5,938 nt of DNA from Methylovirgula sp. (GTDB lineage Bacteria; Pseudomonadota; Alphaproteobacteria; Rhizobiales; Beijerinckiaceae): the NCBI GenBank assembly GCA_030040215.1, contig JASHUD010000163.1, positions 1-5,938 of the forward strand, given 5' to 3'. The translations under genes were made by a program, and so were the position numbers. The notes below the pieces were generated by a model. That model worked only from the letters and a program-made list of their open reading frames with translations. It was not told the DNA's origin and did not search any database. Of the stretch, positions 1 to 5,938 are shown in pieces; position 1 is the first letter of the stretch; the number at the start of each line of letters is the position of its first letter.

Positions 1-461
1 GCGGAGCGATGCGAAAAAATCCGCTCCTTGGCGCGGCTCTTTTCCTCGTCGCGCCGTGCGCCGCCGAAGGCCGCGTCGAAGCGATATTTGTCGAGCGCCT
101 GGCGCAAAGCCTCGGTCTTCATCACTTGCGTATGCAGCGCCGATCCAGAGGCGATGGGGGAAATACCACGGCGCAGGCCCTCTTGGTTGGTATAGACGAT
201 GAGATCGAGGCCGAGACGCGCCGCCGTGGCATCGCGGAACGCGATCATCTCCTTGAATTTCCAAGTAGTATCGATGTGCAACAGCGGAAAGGGCAACTTT
301 CCTGGATAGAATGCCTTCTGGGCGAGATGCAGCATCACGCCCGAATCTTTGCCGATCGAATAGAGGAGGACCGGACGCGCGAATTCAGCCGCAACTTCAC
401 GGATAATGAAAATGGCCTCGGCTTCGAGCTGGCGAAGATGCGGGGAGAGATGACTATTCAC
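1..461 (-). CDS. cysD: Sulfate adenylyltransferase subunit 2 (CysD), 5' part only
   Basis: CysD is the small, ATP-pyrophosphatase-type subunit of cytoplasmic ATP sulfurylase. With the GTPase CysN it turns sulfate and ATP into adenosine-5'-phosphosulfate, the first step of sulfate assimilation. The minus-strand translation shows the near-invariant family opening HLRQLEAEA (residues 8-16), the PP-loop SIGKDS (35-40), HIDTTWKFKEM (62-72), SGSALHTQVMKTE (105-117) and GGARRDEEKSRAKER (133-147). These match the Escherichia coli protein almost position for position. The gene leaves the window after 153 codons, about half of the usual 300 residues. I chose the GTG at 461 because it puts HLRQLE seven residues in, as in known CysD proteins; the weak purine stretch GGAAA lies upstream. 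An in-frame TTG at 530 would add 23 residues without family support. It follows cobU on the same strand by 87 bp, so the two may be co-transcribed. cysN or cysNC would be expected beyond the left edge. Confidence 0.96.
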   Translation of the reverse strand, partial: MNSHLSPHLRQLEAEAIFIIREVAAEFARPVLLYSIGKDSGVMLHLAQKAFYPGKLPFPLLHIDTTWKFKEMIAFRDATAARLGLDLIVYTNQEGLRRGISPIASGSALHTQVMKTEALRQALDKYRFDAAFGGARRDEEKSRAKERIFSHRS

Positions 462-548
462 AGATAATTTCCGGCTGAATTCTGATTTTACATCCGGGCT
501 GGTCTTATCCGCTGGCCCTTGCAGGTGCAATCGTATTCGGCCGCACGA

Positions 549-1100
549 CTAGAATCCCGAGCTATTCTGCGGGGCTGGTTTGAGCAGCAAAGGCAACCCA
601 GCGGCGACGAGCAAAACGGTATCGCAGACAGCAGCCACGCTCTGGTTAAGGCGCCCCTGCGCGTCGCGAAACCGGCGGCCGAGCTCCGTGTCGGGGACGA
701 TTCCGAGCCCGACCTCGTTCGAGACGAAAATGGCGGGTCCGGCAAGCTGCCGGATCGCCGCGGCAAGCAATTCGCTTTGCGCCTCCGGATCCTCCCCATG
801 ATGCATCAGATTGCTCAGCCAAAGAGTCAGGCAATCGACGAGCAGAATTGTATCCGCCGCCGCGGCGCGTTGCAGGGTAGGCACGAGCGCCAAGGGTTCC
901 TCGATGACCCGCCAGCCGTCGCCGCGCGTCTGCCGGTGCGCCGCGATGCGCGCCGCCATCTCCGCGTCGCCGGCTTGCGCCGTGGCGACCAACACCCGGT
1001 TCTTGCCGGATCGTTCGGCGTATTTCTGCGCGAAGCGGCTTTTCCCCGAGCGCGCTCCGCCGATCACCAGAAGGCTGCGAAACTCCGGCAGTTCATCCAT
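549..1100 (-). CDS. cobU: Bifunctional adenosylcobinamide kinase / adenosylcobinamide-phosphate guanylyltransferase (CobU/CobP)
   Basis: This cytoplasmic enzyme phosphorylates adenosylcobinamide and then transfers GMP from GTP to give adenosylcobinamide-GDP, the activated precursor for nucleotide-loop assembly in vitamin B12 synthesis and salvage. The 183-residue length is normal for the family. Visible motifs in order are the P-loop GGARSGKS (14-21), RIAAHRQTR (51-59) whose histidine (H55) aligns with the conserved histidine region that carries the GMP intermediate, VDCLTLWLSNL, SNEVGLGIVP, the GRLNQ motif, and the hydrophobic VAAGLPLLLK end. The ATG at 1100 is preceded by AGGGA (plus positions 1111-1115) at normal spacing, which supports this start. 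No other cobalamin gene is present here, so this is an isolated cob gene as far as the window shows. Its neighbours are cysD downstream on the same strand and a divergent potF-like gene upstream. Alphaproteobacteria often call this gene cobP. Confidence 0.96.
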   Translation of the reverse strand: MDELPEFRSLLVIGGARSGKSRFAQKYAERSGKNRVLVATAQAGDAEMAARIAAHRQTRGDGWRVIEEPLALVPTLQRAAAADTILLVDCLTLWLSNLMHHGEDPEAQSELLAAAIRQLAGPAIFVSNEVGLGIVPDTELGRRFRDAQGRLNQSVAAVCDTVLLVAAGLPLLLKPAPQNSSGF

Positions 1101-1203
1101 AAAAGCCGCTTCCCTGCCGCGAAGACGCCGGCATGGCGAGACTTGACAACCGCCGTGCCGGGCCGCGAGACCAGATCATCCGTGTTTTGCGAAGCTCCCG
1201 AAG
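1101..1203. promoter_or_regulatory. Divergent intergenic region between cobU and the potF-like gene
   Basis: This 103-bp stretch must hold the 5' signals of both divergent genes. A perfect -35-like hexamer TTGACA sits at 1143-1148 on the plus strand. No good -10 hexamer follows at 16-18 bp spacing: the candidate bases near 1165-1171 are GC-rich. The same bases read TTGTCA on the minus strand. A short direct repeat CGAAG occurs at 1190-1194 and 1199-1203, just before the potF-like start, and its first copy is the only weak ribosome-binding candidate. I see no cobalamin riboswitch motif, and the region is too short for a complete one unless it began inside the opposite gene. Confidence 0.35.
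1111..1115 (-). promoter_or_regulatory. Ribosome binding site of cobU
   Basis: On the minus strand the sequence AGGGA lies about 10 bases before the cobU ATG. It is one of only two clear Shine-Dalgarno matches in the window, and it supports the chosen start. Confidence 0.6.
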
Positions 1204-2286
1204 ATGCGACGTCTCACCCTGCTGGTTCTCTCGTTTATATCCTTGAGCGGCACGCTCGCACTGGCCGCCGCCGCGCCGGTCGTCGATGTCTTCGGGTGGA
1301 ACGATTACGTCGATCCACGAGTGCTCGAGGATTTCACGCGCCAGACGGGCATCAAGGTTCTCTACGATACCTATGACTCGGACGCGGCGCTTCTGACACA
1401 TTTGATGCTCGCCAAAGGCGACTACGATGTCGTCATCCCTTCCGCCCCGGTTCTGCAGAGAGCGATTGCCGTCGGCCTGCTGCAAAAGCTCGATCGACGG
1501 CGATTGCCCAACGCCCGCAATCTTTCGCCGGATATCATGGCGCGGCTCGCGGTCGATGACCCCGGCAACCGCTATGCCGTCAACTACGCGTGGTTTACTC
1601 TCGGAATTGCCTTCGATGCGGACAAAGCCCGCGCCCGACTCGGCGGCCAACTGCCCGATTCCTGGGACATTATCTTCAATCCGGAGATCTTGAAGAAATT
1701 CGCCGACTGCGGAGTCGAAGTAATCGACGACGCGCCGGACCTCTTCGCGATCGCCCTCATCTCCCTGAAGCTCGACCCCGATACGCGCAACTGGAACGAT
1801 CTGCGGCGCGCCGCGGACCTTTTGAGCGGGCTCAAGCGGAACGTGAAGAAATTCCATTCCTCCGAATATATCAATGCGCTCGCCAATGGCGACATCTGTC
1901 TCGCGGTCGGCTGGTCGGGCGACGCTGCGTTGGCGGCGAGCCGTGCCAGCGAGGCGGATAACGGCATCAATGTCGGCTATGCGATCCCCAAGGAAGGGAG
2001 TGTCATCGCGCTCGACAATCTGGCGATCCCCGCAGGTGCGCCGCATCCCTCGGCGGCGTATGCCTTCATTGATTTCCTGCTCCGCCCGGACATCGCCGCC
2101 CGCAACGTCGCTGCGACCGGATTCGCCAGCGGCGTTGCCGGCGCCAAGGCTCTCGCCCCTGCCGCGGCCCAGCCGATCTACCCGGATGCCGAAACCATGC
2201 AGCGTCTCTATGCCGTCCGAGAACGCGATCCAGAGTTGCAACAATTCATTGAACGCGAATGGACGCGGATCAAGGCCGGCAAATAG
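1204..2286 (+). CDS. Periplasmic polyamine (putrescine-type) ABC-transporter substrate-binding protein, PotF-like, solitary
   Basis: A 360-residue family-1 solute-binding protein, expected to capture polyamines in the periplasm for an ABC importer. Residues 1 to about 22 form a Sec signal peptide (MRR, a hydrophobic core, then an alanine-rich cleavage zone). The mature protein aligns along its length with E. coli PotF. Shared blocks are FGWNDY (30-35), DVVIPSA (75-81), DSWDIIFNPE (152-161), KFHSSEYINALANGDICLAVGW (split here by family memory at 216-237) and the C-terminal WTRIKAGK. Pocket residues by alignment are W32, D34, Y35, S80, W237, D240 and D271, the three aspartates being the amine anchors of PotF. 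Three pocket positions differ: PotF E185 is D179, F276 is A269 and Y314 is F307. Two cysteines (C169, C232) match PotF's conserved pair. No permease or ATPase gene adjoins it, so ligand and partner are open. The start codon lacks a strong ribosome binding site. Confidence 0.9.
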   Translation: MRRLTLLVLSFISLSGTLALAAAAPVVDVFGWNDYVDPRVLEDFTRQTGIKVLYDTYDSDAALLTHLMLAKGDYDVVIPSAPVLQRAIAVGLLQKLDRRRLPNARNLSPDIMARLAVDDPGNRYAVNYAWFTLGIAFDADKARARLGGQLPDSWDIIFNPEILKKFADCGVEVIDDAPDLFAIALISLKLDPDTRNWNDLRRAADLLSGLKRNVKKFHSSEYINALANGDICLAVGWSGDAALAASRASEADNGINVGYAIPKEGSVIALDNLAIPAGAPHPSAAYAFIDFLLRPDIAARNVAATGFASGVAGAKALAPAAAQPIYPDAETMQRLYAVRERDPELQQFIEREWTRIKAGK

Positions 2287-2332
2287 CGCGGCGGCTGCTT
2301 TCCCGCCGCGAACTCCGGCGCAGCGGCTGCGC
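2287..2332 (+). terminator. Two tandem GC hairpins after the potF-like gene, possible terminator
   Basis: Directly after the stop codon, an 8-bp perfect inverted repeat (CGCGGCGG at 2287-2294 and CCGCCGCG at 2303-2310, 8-base loop) is followed by a second one (GCGCAG at 2318-2323 and CTGCGC at 2327-2332, 3-base loop). Neither is followed by a T-run, so intrinsic termination is uncertain. They could instead protect the 3' end of the mRNA. The rest of the gap to 2413 shows no clear promoter. Confidence 0.4.
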
Positions 2333-2413
2333 AAACGCCAGAACCCGGCCAAGCAGCTTGTTTTATCGTCGCGCGCGCGGCAAAGCAGGCGGTGTATCTT
2401 CCCCGAGTCGAAT

Positions 2414-3577
2414 ATGCCCCACATTCTTCTTGAACGCTATTTGGATCGCGTTGCGCGCGGCCGGCTTGAGCGCGATCCAGCCCAGGAGCAAGTGCTGCAC
2501 GATCTCGAAAAGCTCGCGGCGGAACTCGCCTTCTATCGCCCGGCGCGCAAATCGGCGGCGCTCGGCTGGCTGGTTGGGGCGCGCCCCGCCGCGCCGCTGC
2601 GCGGAGCTTATATCTGGGGCCTGGTCGGACGCGGCAAGACCATGCTCATGGATCTGTTCTTCGAAGAAGCGCAGCTCACCCATAAACGGCGCCTGCATTT
2701 TCACAGTTTCATGGCCGAGGTGCACGCGCGGATTTTCGCCTTTCGCGAACAGCTCAAACGCGGCGAGGTGAAAGGCGACGATCCGATCGCGCCTGTCGCG
2801 GAGGAGATCGCCGCCGGCTGCTGGCTATTATGTCTCGACGAGCTGTTCGTCGCCGACATCGCCGATGCGATGATCCTCGGACGTTTGTTCAAAGCGCTGT
2901 TCCAATGCGGCGTCGTTCTGGTCGCGACTTCCAATATCGAGCCGCAGGACCTCTATCAGGAAGGTCTCAACCGATCCCTGTTTCTGCCCTTCGTCGATTT
3001 GCTGCAGGAACGGCTGGATGTGCTGCATCTTGCCGCGCGCACCGATTTCCGACTCGAGAAACTGAGCGGCGAGCCGGTCTATTATACGCCCATCGACGCC
3101 AAGGCGGACGCCGCGTTAACCCGTGCCTTTACGGCGCTAACCGGCGTCGAGCGCGGCGCGAGCGCCCATCTCGACGTACTCGGCCGCAGCATCGCGGTGC
3201 CGCAGGCAAAGGCGCATGTCGCACGCTTCAGCTTCGCGGATCTCTGCTTGGCGCCGCTCGGAGCGCAGGACTTCTTGGCCATAGCAGAGAATTTCCATAC
3301 CGTGATCATCGACGCCATCCCCGTCATTCGCGCCGAAGAGACCGACGCGGCGAAGCGCTTCGTCCTGCTCATCGACACGCTTTATGACCAACATGTGAAG
3401 CTGATCGCTTCGGCCGCCGCCGAGCCGGCGGACCTTTATGTCGGCAAGCGGAAGCGCGAAGTTCTCGAATTCGAGCGGGCCGTGTCGCGCTTGATGGAGA
3501 TGCGCTCGACCGCCTATCTTGCCTTGCCGCACGGCGGGATTGGCGCACCGCGCGCCGCCGACGGCTCTGGGGCCTGA
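2414..3577 (+). CDS. zapE: Cell division protein ZapE / AFG1-family P-loop ATPase
   Basis: A 387-residue member of the AFG1 family. In E. coli ZapE associates with the FtsZ ring under stress; mitochondrial AFG1 helps remove misassembled respiratory proteins. The amino end LLERYLDRVARGRLERDPAQ is typical. Walker A is GLVGRGKT (69-76) followed by MLMDLFF, then LHFHSFMAEVHAR (94-106), Walker B LLCLDE (138-143), FVADIADAMILGRLF and the sensor-like VATSN (170-174). Later family blocks are NRSLFLPFVDLL, YYTP, RFSFADLC, FHTVIIDAIPV, RFVLLIDTLYD, KLIASAAAEP and LMEMRSTAYLALPHG. Most relatives read FDEF at Walker B where this protein reads LDEL; the catalytic aspartate and glutamate remain. The frame is open far upstream, overlapping the potF-like gene, but homology begins at the ATG at 2414. 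That start has no clear ribosome binding site. Placement just before mdh-sucC is common in Hyphomicrobiales, from memory. Confidence 0.93.
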   Translation: MPHILLERYLDRVARGRLERDPAQEQVLHDLEKLAAELAFYRPARKSAALGWLVGARPAAPLRGAYIWGLVGRGKTMLMDLFFEEAQLTHKRRLHFHSFMAEVHARIFAFREQLKRGEVKGDDPIAPVAEEIAAGCWLLCLDELFVADIADAMILGRLFKALFQCGVVLVATSNIEPQDLYQEGLNRSLFLPFVDLLQERLDVLHLAARTDFRLEKLSGEPVYYTPIDAKADAALTRAFTALTGVERGASAHLDVLGRSIAVPQAKAHVARFSFADLCLAPLGAQDFLAIAENFHTVIIDAIPVIRAEETDAAKRFVLLIDTLYDQHVKLIASAAAEPADLYVGKRKREVLEFERAVSRLMEMRSTAYLALPHGGIGAPRAADGSGA

Positions 3578-3624
3578 ACGCGCAACCGCGTCGCCCGCGA
3601 TCACGCCAAAACCTGCCGTGCGGC

Positions 3625-3653
3625 CGAGCTAATTGCTGGAAAATTAGGCCTCG
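3625..3653. repeat. Imperfect inverted repeat downstream of zapE
   Basis: CTAATT (3629-3634) and AATTAG (3642-3647) form a perfect 6-bp inverted repeat around a 7-base loop. CGAG (3625-3628) and CTCG (3650-3653) can extend the stem past a 2-base bulge. It begins 48 bp after the zapE stop and has no T-run, so it could be a weak terminator or a protein-binding site for mdh. The A/T-rich core stands out in this GC-rich gap. Confidence 0.4.
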
Positions 3654-3793
3654 TCTTGCCTTGCGCGGCCAATGCGTCAAAATTCCACCCTCTGCGCGTG
3701 CCATCGCGGCGGCGCGGTCTTGCTTTTGTATAAGTTCTTCGGCAGAACCGCTGCCGTTCTCCTCGCCGCCGCGGGCGCGTCGATCGGCCTTGT

Positions 3794-3800
3794 GAGAGGA
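3794..3800 (+). promoter_or_regulatory. Ribosome binding site of mdh
   Basis: GAGAGGA is a strong Shine-Dalgarno match ending 4 bases before the ATG at 3805. It is the best ribosome binding site in the window, fits a highly expressed central-metabolism gene, and fixes the mdh start. Confidence 0.75.
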
Positions 3801-3804
3801 CACC

Positions 3805-4770
3805 ATGTCGCGTCAAAAAATTGGGCTGATCGGCGCCGGTCAGATTGGCGGCACCCTTGCCCATATCGCCGCCTTAAAGGAACTGGGCGATATCGCCCTC
3901 TTCGACATCGCCGAAGGTATTCCGCAGGGAAAAGCGCTCGACCTCGCCCAATCGGCGGCGCAGCAAGCCTTTCATATGCGCATTTGCGGCGCCAACGATT
4001 ATGCGGTGATCGAAGGCGCCGACGTGGTGATCGTTACCGCCGGCGTGCCGCGTAAGCCGGGCATGAGCCGCGACGATCTGCTCAGCATCAACCTCAAAGT
4101 CATGGAGTCGGTCGGCGACGGCATCAGGAACTATGCGCCTGACGCTTTCGTGATCTGCATCACCAATCCGCTCGACGCCATGGTTTGGGCCTTGCAGAAG
4201 GCGACCGGCATTCCTGCGAAGAAGGTCGTCGGCATGGCGGGCGTCCTCGATTCGGCGCGATTTCGGCATTTCCTCGCCGAGGAATTCAAAGTCGCGCTGG
4301 AAGACGTGAACGCCTGCGTCCTCGGCGGCCACGGCGACGACATGGTGCCGTTGCTGCGTTACTCGACGGTTGCCGGCATTTCTCTGCCGGATCTCGTCAG
4401 GATGGGGTGGACGACGAAAGAACGCCTCGAGGCGATCGTCGAACGCACCCGTAAAGGCGGCGGGGAGATCATCGCCCTTTTGAAAACAGGATCGGCATTT
4501 TATGCACCCGCTGCGGCGGCGATCGCCATGGCACAATCCTATTTGCGCGATGAGCGCCGGGTGCTGCCTTGTGCCGCGAAACTCAACGGCGAATATGGCG
4601 TAAAAGATCTTTATGTCGGCGTTCCGGTCGTGATCGGCGCGGGCGGCGTCGAAAGAATCGTCGAAGTTGCCCTCGATCCCGACGAGCGGCGGGTGTTTGA
4701 GAAATCGGTGGCTTCGGTGCAGAGCCTCGTTGAGGCTTGCAAGACCATCAATGCGGCCTTTGCCGCTTGA
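3805..4770 (+). CDS. mdh: NAD-dependent malate dehydrogenase (LDH-like type)
   Basis: Cytoplasmic TCA-cycle enzyme that interconverts malate and oxaloacetate with NAD. The 321-residue length is standard for the lactate-dehydrogenase-like bacterial group. The Rossmann fold opens with GLIGAGQIGGT (7-17), and D34 at the end of the second strand is the expected NAD-ribose ligand. Substrate and catalytic residues by family alignment are R83 and R89 in the mobile loop VPRKPGMSRDD, N121 in ITNPLD, D149 and R152 in GVLDSAR, and H176 in GGHGDD. Arginine rather than glutamine at position 83 marks specificity for malate over lactate. The blocks RYSTVAGI, LLKTGSAFYAPAAA, VLPCAA, NGEYGVKD and GVPVVIGAGGVE are all intact. 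A strong GAGAGGA ribosome binding site fixes the ATG. It lies 50 bp before sucC on the same strand, the standard alphaproteobacterial mdh-suc arrangement, and is probably co-transcribed with it. Confidence 0.98.
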   Translation: MSRQKIGLIGAGQIGGTLAHIAALKELGDIALFDIAEGIPQGKALDLAQSAAQQAFHMRICGANDYAVIEGADVVIVTAGVPRKPGMSRDDLLSINLKVMESVGDGIRNYAPDAFVICITNPLDAMVWALQKATGIPAKKVVGMAGVLDSARFRHFLAEEFKVALEDVNACVLGGHGDDMVPLLRYSTVAGISLPDLVRMGWTTKERLEAIVERTRKGGGEIIALLKTGSAFYAPAAAAIAMAQSYLRDERRVLPCAAKLNGEYGVKDLYVGVPVVIGAGGVERIVEVALDPDERRVFEKSVASVQSLVEACKTINAAFAA

Positions 4771-4820
4771 GTGGCGCATAACCAGCATCTTCCGCGCCGC
4801 CGCGCGGCAGAAAGCGAACG
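4771..4820 (+). promoter_or_regulatory. mdh-sucC spacer with a hairpin just before sucC
   Basis: The 50-bp spacer holds a perfect 6-bp GC inverted repeat (CCGCGC at 4792-4797, GCGCGG at 4802-4807, 4-base loop) that ends 13 bases before the sucC ATG. The only ribosome-binding candidate is the weak purine run GAAAG at 4810-4814, right beside the stem. No promoter is evident, which fits an operon. The hairpin may shape mRNA stability or the initiation rate of sucC. Confidence 0.4.
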
Positions 4821-5938
4821 ATGAACATTCACGAATATCAGGCGAAGGCGATTCTTCGGGAATTCGGCATTCCCGTGGCCGCGGGCCGCGCCGCCGCGAA
4901 TCCCGCCGAGGCGGGCGAAGCCGCCGCCGCGCTTGCCGGCCCGGTCTTCGTCGTGAAGGCGCAGATCCATGCCGGCGGGCGCGGCAAAGGCAGGTTCAAG
5001 GAGCCGGAAGCGGGCGGCGGCGGCATCCGCCTGGCGCATTCGCGCGACGAGGTCGAGAGTTATGCGCGCCAGATGCTCGGCCGCACGCTGGTCACGCCGC
5101 AGACCGGGCCGGCCGGCAAACAGGTCAAACGCCTATACATCGAGGACGGTTCGGCAATCGAGAAGGAATTCTATCTCGCCGTGCTCGTCGATCGGCAGGC
5201 GAGCCGCATCGCCTTCGTCGCGTCCACGCAAGGCGGCGTTTCCATCGAAGAAGTCGCCCGGCGCACACCGGAGAAAATCGTGAGCTTTTCGATCGATCCG
5301 GCGACCGGCGTCATGCCGCATCATGGCAGGACGCTTGCCGCGGCCCTGGGACTTTCCGGCGATCTCGCCAAACAGGCCGAGAAGCTCGCGAGCCGGATTT
5401 ATGCGGCGTTCGTCGAAAAGGACATGGCGCTGCTCGAAATCAATCCGCTGGTGCTCGGCAAGGACGGCCGCATCCAATGTCTCGACGCCAAGATCGGCTT
5501 CGACGACAACGCACTCTTCCGGCATCCGAAGATCGCCGCGCTGCGCGACGAGAGCGAGGAAGACCCCAAGGAGATCGAGGCGTCGAAATTCGATCTCAAC
5601 TATGTCGCGCTCGACGGCGCTATCGGCTGCATGGTCAACGGCGCCGGGCTTGCCATGGCGACCATGGACATCATCAAGCTCTACGGCATGGCGCCGGCGA
5701 ATTTTTTGGACGTCGGCGGCAGCGCCACCAAGGACAAGGTGGCGGCAGCGTTCAAGATCATCACCTCCGATCCGAACGTGAAGGGCATCCTGGTCAACAT
5801 CTTCGGTGGCATCATGAAGTGCGATGTCATCGCCGAAGGCGTCGTCGCTGCGGTGAAGGAAGTCGGCCTGAAAGTGCCGCTGGTGGTGCGCCTCGAAGGC
5901 ACCAATGTCGAACTCGGCAAGAAGATCATCGCCGAGTC
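4821..5938 (+). CDS. sucC: Succinyl-CoA ligase (ADP-forming) beta subunit, 3' end missing
   Basis: ATP-grasp subunit of succinyl-CoA synthetase, which with SucD converts succinyl-CoA to succinate while making ATP in the TCA cycle. The frame is open from the ATG at 4821 to the window edge, 372 codons of an expected 398 or so. It starts with the family signature MNIHEYQAKAIL. Nucleotide-binding residues include K46 and the glycine-rich GGRGKG (52-57). EINPL (206-210, with N208) and LDAKI (with D222) supply metal ligands by alignment with E. coli. VNGAGLAMATMD (with N273) and FGGIMKCD (about 328-335) are the carboxy-domain substrate loops. The related malate-CoA ligase MtkA is unlikely: the blocks RLYIEDGS, DPATGVMPHHGR and FGGIMKCD read as SucC, and the gene follows mdh in the classic order. 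One oddity is serine 301 in DVGGSAT, where most homologues have glycine. sucD should follow. Confidence 0.97.
   Translation, partial: MNIHEYQAKAILREFGIPVAAGRAAANPAEAGEAAAALAGPVFVVKAQIHAGGRGKGRFKEPEAGGGGIRLAHSRDEVESYARQMLGRTLVTPQTGPAGKQVKRLYIEDGSAIEKEFYLAVLVDRQASRIAFVASTQGGVSIEEVARRTPEKIVSFSIDPATGVMPHHGRTLAAALGLSGDLAKQAEKLASRIYAAFVEKDMALLEINPLVLGKDGRIQCLDAKIGFDDNALFRHPKIAALRDESEEDPKEIEASKFDLNYVALDGAIGCMVNGAGLAMATMDIIKLYGMAPANFLDVGGSATKDKVAAAFKIITSDPNVKGILVNIFGGIMKCDVIAEGVVAAVKEVGLKVPLVVRLEGTNVELGKKIIAE

Larger units (their letters stand above)
3578..3804 (+). promoter_or_regulatory. zapE-mdh intergenic region and probable mdh leader
   Basis: This is the longest non-coding gap in the window (227 bp), and it probably carries the promoter of the mdh-suc operon. 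An A/T-rich pocket around 3629-3647 breaks the GC-rich background. A -10-like hexamer TATAAG lies at 3729-3734 with no matching -35 box at normal distance, so it is only a candidate. A 6-bp hairpin (CGGCAG at 3740-3745, CTGCCG at 3751-3756) follows it and would lie in the 5' leader. I see no small gene with a convincing start and no recognisable riboswitch. Confidence 0.4.

Noticed and set aside
9..467. A plus-strand open frame at the left edge with a hydrophobic start
   Set aside because: The opposite strand encodes the highly conserved cysD through the same bases; the apparent signal peptide is a by-product.
1101..1203. Cobalamin riboswitch upstream of cobU
   Set aside because: The gap is only 103 bp and I cannot find the B12-box core. 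A complete element would have to extend into the divergent gene.
519..1376. A 285-codon plus-strand open frame across cobU and the potF start
   Set aside because: It overlaps two well-supported genes in other frames and has a low-complexity arginine-rich translation.
1874..2413. A 180-codon upstream extension of the zapE frame
   Set aside because: It overlaps the potF-like gene in another frame and carries no family similarity; homology begins at the ATG at 2414.
1093..2424. A 443-codon open frame on the minus strand opposite the potF-like gene, longer than that gene itself
   Set aside because: It mirrors the high-GC codon pattern of the real gene, its translation is rich in Arg and Gly with no recognisable domain, and it runs into the start of cobU. 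The plus-strand protein has clear PotF homology.
3874..4788. A 304-codon minus-strand open frame opposite mdh
   Set aside because: It is an antisense shadow with an Arg/His/Asp-rich translation and no family resemblance. The plus-strand mdh is unambiguous.
4821..5938. Malate-CoA ligase beta subunit (MtkA) of the serine cycle
   Set aside because: Diagnostic stretches such as DPATGVMPHHGR and FGGIMKCD match SucC rather than MtkA, and the position right after mdh is the TCA arrangement.

Overview
The window is GC-rich, gene-dense bacterial chromosome, most likely from an alphaproteobacterium of the Hyphomicrobiales (a Beijerinckiaceae-like genome is my best guess, from protein flavour only). 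The strongest clue is the run zapE - mdh - sucC, the usual alphaproteobacterial entry into the mdh-sucCDAB TCA-cycle cluster. The predicted proteins also resemble alphaproteobacterial versions throughout. There is no sign of mobile DNA, CRISPR, tRNA or rRNA.

Left part, minus strand (1-1100): the 5' half of cysD (sulfate adenylyltransferase small subunit, running off the left edge) lies downstream of a complete cobU/cobP gene (adenosylcobinamide kinase / guanylyltransferase, cobalamin nucleotide-loop assembly). They are separated by 87 bp and share a reading frame.

Middle, plus strand (1204-3577): a 103-bp divergent intergenic region leads into a PotF-like periplasmic polyamine-binding protein with no transporter genes beside it. 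After a 127-bp gap with two small hairpins comes a ZapE/AFG1-family P-loop ATPase. Its Walker B neighbourhood departs from the family consensus.

Right part, plus strand (3805-5938): after a 227-bp leader come NAD-dependent malate dehydrogenase (mdh) and, 50 bp further on, the ADP-forming succinyl-CoA ligase beta subunit (sucC), cut by the right edge about 25 residues before its expected end. These two are central-carbon enzymes, probably co-transcribed, with sucD expected just beyond the window.

Overall this is ordinary housekeeping sequence. I found no convincing new system. The points worth a second look are the solitary, pocket-altered PotF homologue, the ZapE Walker B substitutions, the in-frame cobU/cysD junction, and hairpins in the mdh and sucC leaders.
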